Below, one piece after another: positions 48,625 to 54,135 of a stretch of 54,135 bases of DNA (position 1 is its first letter; every line of letters starts with the position of its first letter). The stretch spans positions 1 to 54,135 of the forward strand of contig QMIW01000018.1 of assembly GCA_024434165.1 (NCBI GenBank), written 5' to 3'. The notes beneath the pieces were generated by a model that saw only the letters and a program-made list of their open reading frames with translations, was not told the DNA's origin and ran no database searches. A program made the position numbers and the translations under genes. Origin of the DNA: Chloroflexota bacterium. Lineage in GTDB: Bacteria > Chloroflexota > Anaerolineae > Anaerolineales > Villigracilaceae.

Positions 48625-49617
48625 CTAAGGCGCTGCATCCATGGCGCATCGAATTCCCACAGTTGCAAATCCATGTTGCGGCTTGTAATATTTCCCGTAG
48701 TATTCATATCGCGGTAAAGCCCAACTACGCAAGTCGGAGCGAACGAGGTCATTGACTGGAATTACGCCAAATCGGAACACGGAACGCACACTGCCGGCTT
48801 CAAAGAACCAGGAACCACCGCGCAAAACCCGCGCAGATTCCATATCGGCTTCAGCAGAGTCTGGTCCTTTTGGGTTTGAGTAGGGCGAGGATTTGTAATA
48901 ATCATATCCGTAAAAATCGCTCACCCATTCCCAAACATTTCCTGCCATGTCATAAACACCGTAGGGGCTTTTTCCCGGCTCATAGCGGCCCACCTGTGTC
49001 GTGTCGCCAATATTCGAGTTGTAATTCAATAAATCCTTATTGGGGGGTTCGTTTCCCCAGGGGTAAATTCTCTCATCTGTGCCGCGCGCGGCTTTCTCCC
49101 ACTCCGCCTCAGTCGGAAGGCGGCGGCCAGCCCACTCGCAATAAGCTTTTGCTTTATACCAATCGCTATGGATCACCGGGTAATCATCGAACTCCGTGCT
49201 GCCATAATATTCGGGGCGGGTGACAGATTTTTTATCAGAGGGTAATTCGCATTTCCCGTCAGAAACACATAAAGCATATTGTCTGTTTGTTACTTCAAAT
49301 TTATCAATCCAGAAAGCATCGAGAAACACAGAATGCCGGGGACGGTTATCATCATAAGTACGGTTGTCGTCAGAGCCCATCTGAAACTCGCCCTCGGGAA
49401 TATAAACAAGCGGCGCGCCATCCTTCTCACTGATCACGGCTGCGCGGGATTCAGGAGTTGGGGTTGGATGTATTAAATTTGCCGGCGTTAGCGCAGGAGC
49501 GATTGTAATTTCAACAGGCGGAGGTGTGTCGGAAGGCGGCAAAGATTGCGCCGTCGGCGCAGCTTTCGTGCACCCTGTCAGGATAAAAACCAGAAACAGA
49601 AGATGGAAGTTCTTCAT
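48625..49617 (-). CDS. Lipoprotein with formylglycine-generating-enzyme (SUMF1/PvdO-like) domain
   Basis: 330 residues with AGGAGGCGAG upstream. It has a lipoprotein signal ending in Cys16 ('FVFILTGC') and a Thr/Pro-rich spacer to about residue 65. The FGE-sulfatase domain follows: 'VYIPEGEFQMGSDD', 'RPRHSVFLDAFWIDKFEVTNRQYALCV', 'WYKAKAYCEWAGRRLPTEAEWEKAARG', 'YPWGNEPP', 'YDMAGNVWEWVSDFYG', 'RVLRGGSWF' and 'VGIRCAMD'. True FGE uses a Cys pair near the C-terminus. Only the Cys in 'GIRCA' is seen at that place, so this is more likely a structural or binding variant than a sulfatase activator. Confidence 0.9.
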   Translation of the reverse strand: MKNFHLLFLVFILTGCTKAAPTAQSLPPSDTPPPVEITIAPALTPANLIHPTPTPESRAAVISEKDGAPLVYIPEGEFQMGSDDNRTYDDNRPRHSVFLDAFWIDKFEVTNRQYALCVSDGKCELPSDKKSVTRPEYYGSTEFDDYPVIHSDWYKAKAYCEWAGRRLPTEAEWEKAARGTDERIYPWGNEPPNKDLLNYNSNIGDTTQVGRYEPGKSPYGVYDMAGNVWEWVSDFYGYDYYKSSPYSNPKGPDSAEADMESARVLRGGSWFFEAGSVRSVFRFGVIPVNDLVRSDLRSWALPRYEYYGKYYKPQHGFATVGIRCAMDAAP

Positions 49618-49826
49618 CTCGCCTCCTATGCAAATATCAAAGAGATTGAAAGATAAACTGTTGTGAAGGTTTTCTTGAGGAAATATCGGTCATTTACGCC
49701 GGCCTTCGGGATGGTTTCAACTCAAGTAACCATTGAAAAGAGATGGCGAGGGACAACTGCGAATGGAGTTATTCTACTCTGTGAATCTAAAAATGATTGT
49801 GAAAACGCGGTGTATTCTCAAGATGA
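49618..49826. other. Non-coding spacer
   Basis: AT-rich, 209 bp, with no repeat, gene or hairpin that I can identify before the -10 box at 49827. Confidence 0.5.
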
Positions 49827-49832
49827 TATAAT
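49827..49832 (+). promoter_or_regulatory. -10 box of a likely leaderless transcript
   Basis: TATAAT ends 6 nt before ATG 49839. No ribosome site is present, so translation probably begins at the 5' end of the mRNA. Confidence 0.5.
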
Positions 49833-49838
49833 CATTCC

Positions 49839-49979
49839 ATGACGATCCCCATCCCTCCTGCCATTGCCAAAATTGCGCCAGACGGCAAACTGACTCCGCG
49901 CCAGGTGCGGCGGCTGATGATTGACATGGCCATGCGCAAGGAAGCGCTCACGAATTTATTCGAAGGAGGACGGCTGTGA
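49839..49979 (+). CDS. Small 46-residue protein upstream of a nucleotidyltransferase
   Basis: 46 residues: an N-terminal Pro-rich part ('MTIPIPPAIAKIAPDGKLTPRQVRRL') and a short amphipathic helix ('MIDMAMRKEALTNLFEGGRL'). Codon use is normal. The stop overlaps the start of the next gene (GTGA), a sign of coupled translation. It contains GAAGGAGG, the ribosome site of the next gene. Paired small and nucleotidyltransferase genes suggest a toxin-antitoxin-like module; the role of the small protein is unknown. Confidence 0.65.
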   Translation: MTIPIPPAIAKIAPDGKLTPRQVRRLMIDMAMRKEALTNLFEGGRL

Positions 49980-50500
49980 TTCCCTGGCCCGATCTGCGCC
50001 CCATCTTAGAAGGGATTGACTGGGGAATTGTTGGCGACGTAGCCACGCGCGCCTATATGCCCGAACGCATGACCAAAGATATGGATATTTTAGCCCGCGA
50101 ACGAGATGGCGAAGAGGTTGTGCAACGATTGAAGGATGCCGCGCATCGAATCAAATCGAAGCTCGCTGTACCCGGCTATTTAATGGTCGCCCCGGATGGC
50201 GCCGAACTGGATGTCATTTTTGGCGCTTACGAATGGTTCGATGAAGCGTTAGCCAAAACCGGGCAGGATGCCGCGGGGTATCCCGTTATAAGACTCCCCT
50301 ATCTGACCGTGATGAAATTGCAAGCAGAGCGCTCTCAGGATTGGACAGATGTATCACGAATGCTGGGCTGGGCAGAGGATAAGGACCTGGATGAGGTCCG
50401 CGCCGTGGTCGCAAAATACGCGCCGGAAGATTTGGAAGATATGGAAGCATTGATCTTCATCGGCAGGCGGGAACGCGAACTTCCGCCGGATGCTTCGTAA
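49976..50500 (+). CDS. Nucleotidyltransferase-fold protein (AbiEii/DUF6036-like)
   Basis: 174 residues from a GTG at 49976 with GGAGG upstream. The NTase-fold elements are 'DWGIVGDVATRAYMPERMTKDMDILA', with the paired Asp35 and Asp37 in place of the usual Gly-Ser...Asp-x-Asp, and a third acidic position in 'AELDVIFG' (about 73). 'PYLTVMKLQAERSQDWTDVSRML' is the helix typical of AbiEii/DUF6036-like proteins. Such proteins adenylylate or otherwise modify RNA or a toxin partner. It is coupled to the small gene before it. Confidence 0.8.
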   Translation: MIPWPDLRPILEGIDWGIVGDVATRAYMPERMTKDMDILARERDGEEVVQRLKDAAHRIKSKLAVPGYLMVAPDGAELDVIFGAYEWFDEALAKTGQDAAGYPVIRLPYLTVMKLQAERSQDWTDVSRMLGWAEDKDLDEVRAVVAKYAPEDLEDMEALIFIGRRERELPPDAS

Positions 50501-50539
50501 AAAGACTTCCGAAGTCTTTGAGACTTCGGAAGTCTTTTT
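50499..50539. terminator. Bidirectional terminator
   Basis: Perfect 18-bp arms AAAAAGACTTCCGAAGTC (50499-50516) and GACTTCGGAAGTCTTTTT (50522-50539) lie between convergent genes, with T-runs on both strands. Confidence 0.92.
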
Positions 50540-50541
50540 GT

Positions 50542-51957
50542 TCATGAATCAAACCCCAACCCCAACATATCCAGCGTCCTCAGCCAAAGATTCCTTCTTC
50601 CCTGATTGCGGTCTGCCTGGTCAAGCGACCACCTCGTGAAGTTGATGATCGGCGAGCGGAATGGCTCAGGCGGGAATGGGAACGGCTTCGACTTTACCAT
50701 TTGCAGCCCGGTGCGTTCGGTTTTTTCGCCGTTCAACAAATCCAGCATCACCTGTGCGCCGAAGCGCGATGCGCCGACCCCCAGTCCGGTGTAGCCCATG
50801 GCATACGCGAGCCTGCCGCCATACGCCCTGCCCCAGAACGCAGTGTACCGCGAACAGGTATCAATCACACCGCCCCAGGCATGCGTGAAGCGGAGTCCCG
50901 TCAGCGCGGGGAAGGTCTGGAAGAAGTGCTCAGCCAAAAGTCCGAAAGAGGCGGGGCGGTTTTCGAGATGAGGGGCAACTGCGTTATTGCGATAATACAC
51001 GGCGTCGTATCCGCCAAAGAGAATCCGCCCATCCTCTGTCGTGCGATAGTAGTGGAATTGATTCCCGTCATCCGCCAAGCCTTCGCGCCCATGCCAGCCG
51101 ATAGAGTCGCGCTGGGGTTTTGAAAGCGGCTCGGTCACCAGCACATAATCATAGACAGGAACAACGTACCAGGAAAGGTATTTGAGCAATGGAGGAAAGG
51201 CATTGGTGGCAAGCGCAACCTTTCGCGCTTCGACTTGACCATGGGGTGTTGTCAGAATGAGCGACCCGCGCCTCTCTTCCAGACCCGTGACCTGCGTGCC
51301 CTCAAAAAAGCGGACTCCCAGCTGGAGGCATGCCTTCTTCAAACCCCACGCGAGACGCGCGGGGTTGAGCATGGCACACGATGGTTCATGGACACCGGCA
51401 AGATACGACGGCGAGTTGACCCGCGCGCGCACTTCATCCCGCGTGAGGAACTTCGCCTTCATGCCGTATCGCGCGGCTTCGTTGACCTCTTCATAGAGCG
51501 CTTCGACCTGGTATTCTTCGACGGCAACGTGAATCTCGCCTGAGCGGATGAAGTCGCAATCAATGTTGAATTCCCTGATCGCGGCTTCGATGCCATCGAG
51601 GTTTTGCTCGCCGAGTTGAATCAGTTTGGCGAGTTCTTTTTCCCAGCGGTTCCTGCCGTTGGAAAAGCCGTGCGTAAGCGAAGCGGCGCAGAAACCGCCG
51701 TTGCGTCCGCTGGCGCCGATGGCAACCTCCCCCGCTTCGAGCAGGACAACATCCCGGCTTGGGTTGGCTTGCTTGGCTTGCAGCGCCGTCCATAGACCGG
51801 TGTAGCCTCCGCCAATGATGGTGAGGTCAGTTTTGATTTGGGTTGTAAGAGGTGGGGCTGGTTCTGGTTTGACGGAGTCATCCAACCAAAAGGGTTTCAA
51901 CTTCACATCCGATATCGCCCGCAAACTCTCGGGGCGCGGAGTGGTTGAGAAAAACAT
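50542..51957 (-). CDS. FAD-dependent amine oxidase-like oxidoreductase (PuuB/DAO family)
   Basis: 471 residues from the ATG at 51957, preceded by GGGAGACCCC; an in-frame ATG at 51990 is less likely. The DAO-type FAD fold begins with 'TDLTIIGGGYTGLWTALQAKQ' (GGGYTG at 49-54). It is followed by 'VLLEAGEVAIGASGRNGGFCAASLTHG', the flavin-binding loop of gamma-glutamylputrescine and related oxidases, and 'RLAYAMGYTGLGVGASRFGAQVM' near the end. It oxidises an amine or amino acid to an imine, producing H2O2 if O2 is the acceptor, or it may use another acceptor in an anaerobe. The substrate is unknown. Confidence 0.9.
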   Translation of the reverse strand: MFFSTTPRPESLRAISDVKLKPFWLDDSVKPEPAPPLTTQIKTDLTIIGGGYTGLWTALQAKQANPSRDVVLLEAGEVAIGASGRNGGFCAASLTHGFSNGRNRWEKELAKLIQLGEQNLDGIEAAIREFNIDCDFIRSGEIHVAVEEYQVEALYEEVNEAARYGMKAKFLTRDEVRARVNSPSYLAGVHEPSCAMLNPARLAWGLKKACLQLGVRFFEGTQVTGLEERRGSLILTTPHGQVEARKVALATNAFPPLLKYLSWYVVPVYDYVLVTEPLSKPQRDSIGWHGREGLADDGNQFHYYRTTEDGRILFGGYDAVYYRNNAVAPHLENRPASFGLLAEHFFQTFPALTGLRFTHAWGGVIDTCSRYTAFWGRAYGGRLAYAMGYTGLGVGASRFGAQVMLDLLNGEKTERTGLQMVKSKPFPFPPEPFRSPIINFTRWSLDQADRNQGRRNLWLRTLDMLGLGFDS

Positions 51958-52054
51958 GGGGTCTCCCAGTTCGCGGACCGCCCATTTCAAAAGGCAGCCT
52001 CAAAGATTTGTGTAAGTGTACCGGCAGTACGTGAATTGAGTCAAATAAGAAAAT

Positions 52055-52075
52055 GTTATGGTTCCCCACCATAAC
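52055..52075. other. Small stem-loop in the spacer before the lipoprotein
   Basis: GTTATGGT-TCCCC-ACCATAAC is a perfect 8-bp stem with a 5-nt loop in the non-coding spacer 51958-52146. No T-run; role unknown. Confidence 0.45.
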
Positions 52076-52146
52076 TAGAACCATTCAACAACCAGTGCAA
52101 AATTATCTTCCCTCATTTTCTCCTTAAAGCAAAAAACTAAAGTTGT

Positions 52147-53178
52147 CTACTTGGTGTAATTGTCAGAAAATTGGTTCGTCAACATAACCGGATATCCCCT
52201 TAATTCTTTTAAGGCTGCCACATCGCCATTCTGGACTCTCTGAAAGATTTCTGCCATTTTTTCTGCGCCTAATTTCTCCCAAGTCATTCTGGCTAGTGGA
52301 ATCTCCACATTCGTCAATGGATAACGAAAGTCTGTTGAGATTGGTGGAACTTTTACTTCTGTTGCCCAATAATTAGAAAACCTATCAAATGCACCTCTTG
52401 GATAGGTTTTACCAATAACACCATTCTTAATCTCGTTTGCAAGTTGAAAACCTAAAACCTTAATATTTTCACTAGGGTATGCTGGATTACTCGGATCTGG
52501 CAACTCAAAAGGTACCAACTTGTACTCAACTCCGTCCATTTCAAATACAGCATAAGTAACATTAAGATGAGCTGTTACAGTGCCCGGCTCTCGTTCAATC
52601 CATGCATCAGGGTAAAGCAACCCAAAACCATCCTTATACCATGGTCGTTTATCCAGTTACCCTTCTGCAAACGGCTGAGACAGAGTCGCAAACCAGCTCA
52701 TATAGCTCCCATCAAACAACTCGTCAACATTTTCAATCACACAATTCCGGTACTCTACTGAAGAACAGATCGGATACTCTTTTATCTCAAACCTAACCCA
52801 CTCACCCTCTTCATTTTGTTCATAACCAACAATACTGATCCCTTTTTCATCATCGAAACTGATATTTGAAGAATCAAGTTCGATTTCCTCGCCACCTACA
52901 ATTAACATCATCGTACCATTTGGAGTGATGGTCAAACCAGGGATAATTTCCGAGCCATCTTTCACTGTTCCATCTTGGTTAAGGGTAAAACGCTGACCGG
53001 ATGCAGATATTTTTTCTTGCACTTCAATAAATTGTGGATGCAAGGTCGGGGTGGGAATGGACGTTTTGGTAGGCATTGGCGTCAAGGTGACTGTCTCTTC
53101 GGAGGTCACTGTCACCTGCGGGGCGCACGCAGAAAGAATTGAAGCAAGGATGAAGAGGAAAATAATGGATTTTTTCAT
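52147..53178 (-). pseudogene. Lipoprotein gene interrupted by one in-frame TAA
   Basis: The frame from the ATG at 53178 (MKKSIIFLF, with GGGAG upstream) reads a lipoprotein signal ending 'LSAC' and a Thr/Pro spacer. A beta-rich domain follows ('QRFTLNQDGTVKDGSEIIPGLTITPNGTMMLIVGGEEIELD') up to TAA at 52657-52659. The same frame then continues for about 170 codons without a stop ('LDKRPWYKDGFGLLYPDAWIEREPG' region to 'QFSDNYTK') and ends at 52147. No frameshift is needed. So one gene of about 343 codons carries a nonsense codon near residue 174: a recent pseudogene, a base-call error or readthrough. The family is not recognised. Confidence 0.8.
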
Positions 53179-53322
53179 GTGAAATACTCCCATTAGAACA
53201 AAGCAAACAATGGCAATTATAGCAGGCAGGGAATAATATGCTGGTACGGTAAAACTGTAGTTTAAAACTCAATCTCGTGCCATTTTTTACAACTGTACGT
53301 TCGATGACCATCGGAAAGATAG

Positions 53323-53328
53323 TAAAAT
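53323..53328 (+). promoter_or_regulatory. -10 box of a likely leaderless MNT-HEPN transcript
   Basis: TAAAAT ends 6 nt before ATG 53335, with TTCGAT 17 bp upstream as a weak -35. Confidence 0.4.
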
Positions 53329-53334
53329 AAAAGC

Positions 53335-53658
53335 ATGGAACAGAAACGGTTACGCCGAATCTTGCGCATTTTGCAAAAAGAATTGAAGGACACGCTCGGT
53401 GAACGTGTGGAGAAGATCATTCTCTATGGTTCCCAGGCGCGCGGCGATGCGCGAGACGACTCGGACATTGACGTGTTGGTTGTTCTGAAAGGCGATTTCA
53501 AATATGGAACGATGTTGAAGAAAACATCGAAAGCCGTGGCAAAATTATCATTGGAAAATGATGTGGTTATTTCAAGGGCTTTCGCTACTCGTCAGCAATA
53601 CGAGCACAGCAAAATGCCTTTTTTGATGAACGTCCGCCGCGAGGGAATAGCGATATGA
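53335..53658 (+). CDS. MNT-type minimal nucleotidyltransferase (antitoxin of HEPN/MNT system)
   Basis: 107 residues with the MNT signature GSQARGDARDDSDIDVLVV: Gly32-Ser33, Arg36, and catalytic Asp44 and Asp46. In MntA-HepT systems the MNT protein adds AMP groups to the HEPN RNase and silences it. The partner HEPN gene starts in an ATGA overlap at 53655 but carries a stop codon. All MNT active-site residues are intact, so this protein may still act on other HEPN partners or serve another role. Confidence 0.92.
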   Translation: MEQKRLRRILRILQKELKDTLGERVEKIILYGSQARGDARDDSDIDVLVVLKGDFKYGTMLKKTSKAVAKLSLENDVVISRAFATRQQYEHSKMPFLMNVRREGIAI

Positions 53659-54038
53659 CGCCCGAAATCAAAGAATTATTGTAACGTGCGAAACTGAGTC
53701 AAAAAGCCGCCGCAAATTTGTTGCGTGACGACTTTGCTAATTTTGCCGCTTCACGGGCATACTACTCCATGTTCTACATTGCCCAGGCGTTGCTGCTTTC
53801 CAAAGGGCTGAGTTTCTCCAGCCATTCGGCTGTTATTGCTGCTTATGGCAAAGAGTTTGCCAAGACCAAACTTCTCGACCCGGAGTTCCATCGCTTGTTG
53901 ATGGAAGCGCAAGACACCAGAAATATCGGGGATTATGGAATGATCGGCGAAGTAGAAGCAGGTGAAGCCCGGGAAATCATCAACTGGTCGAAGAAGTTCT
54001 TGAAAGCCGCCGAGAAATATCTCTCGCAAGCGTTTTAA
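53655..54038 (+). pseudogene. HEPN-domain toxin gene with in-frame TAA at codon 10
   Basis: ATG 53655 overlaps the MNT stop. The frame reads MTPEIKELL, then TAA (53682-53684), then RAKLSQKAAANLLRDDF and a normal HEPN domain to 54038 ('FAASRAYYSMFYIAQALLLSKGLSFSSHSAVIAAYGKEFAKT', 'TRNIGDYGMIGEVEAGEAREIINWSKKFL'). The stop replaces the residue that is usually Glu in 'ELLERAK', compatible with GAA to TAA. A TTG restart at 53718 could give a shortened protein. HEPN proteins of this COG1895 type are RNases or structural partners. Loss of the toxin while the antitoxin stays intact is the expected order of decay. Confidence 0.8.
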
Positions 54039-54039
54039 T

Positions 54040-54135
54040 TTAAGTAGTCGGTCGAAATAAATTTTACAAAAATACGCTCCCGGCGGCGTCCCCGCCGCCG
54101 AGGACGGCGGCATGAGCAGGAATTTGTTTTCTAAA
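54040..54135. mobile_element. MITE-like element, copy 2 (cut by window end)
   Basis: TTAAGTAGTCGGTCGAAATA and GCTCCCGGCGGCGTCC, ending GGAATTTGTTTTCTAA, match 48321-48433 closely, with small indels in the GC-rich centre. The right terminal repeat would be beyond the window. Confidence 0.75.

Noticed and set aside
52657-53684. Genome-wide reassignment of UAA to sense
   Set aside because: Many intact genes in the window, such as the biotin carrier and the glycosyltransferase at 36937, end at TAA at the expected family length.

Overview
The window most likely comes from an anaerobic or fermentative member of the Chloroflexota, probably class Anaerolineae. This is inferred from a secreted protein built of NBR1-type Ig-like domains joined by Thr/Pro-rich linkers, a sodium-pumping acyl-CoA decarboxylase operon, a giant activase-type protein of the 2-hydroxyacyl-CoA dehydratase family, and moderately high GC codon use. 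No 16S gene is present to confirm it. Nearly all the sequence is coding. No rRNA, tRNA, CRISPR array or complete insertion sequence was seen.

Layout. 1-3051 (minus): a lipoprotein cut by the left edge and a secreted NBR1-Ig protein. 3237-9684 (plus): dinB, then a tightly spaced run of a WYL regulator, an alpha/alpha-toroid protein, an alpha/beta hydrolase, a YoaP-like acetyltransferase, a GyrI-like protein, a B-box membrane protein and a PspC protein. 9790-15506 (minus): a TetR-controlled ABC-2 efflux operon with one permease, one membrane fusion protein and two ATPases. 15601-19887 (minus): the giant dehydratase-activase protein, divergent from an MFS transporter and an M24 peptidase (20022-22532, plus). 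22735-26433 (plus): carboxyltransferase, gamma-type subunit, biotin carrier and beta subunit of a Na+-translocating decarboxylase. 26438-31437: small genes, a PLP enzyme, and a three-domain protein ending in what looks like a domesticated IS200/IS605 transposase domain. 31548-34382: polA.

34600-38970 is an AT-rich islet with two glycosyltransferases and an immunity-like protein, separated by spacers that resemble degenerate integron attC sites. 39108-42907: serC divergent from serA and a DUF1015 gene (serine biosynthesis). 42999-46072 (minus): a membrane protein, an M19 dipeptidase and an S1-domain protein. 46216-48281 (plus): a Mg/Co-chelatase ChlD-type gene split by a poly-A slippery site, probably a programmed frameshift.

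48282-54135 is a second accessory region. It is bracketed by two copies of a short element with terminal inverted repeats, and holds an FGE-sulfatase-like lipoprotein, two nucleotidyltransferase toxin-antitoxin-like modules, an amine-oxidase-like flavoprotein and a lipoprotein. The last lipoprotein and the HEPN toxin each carry a single in-frame TAA.

Several dispersed palindromic repeat families occur. Two families have copies that sit in frame inside coding sequences (an ABC ATPase, the OadG-like subunit and the activase protein). Several genes have a -10 box only 6-8 nt before the start codon, suggesting leaderless transcripts.
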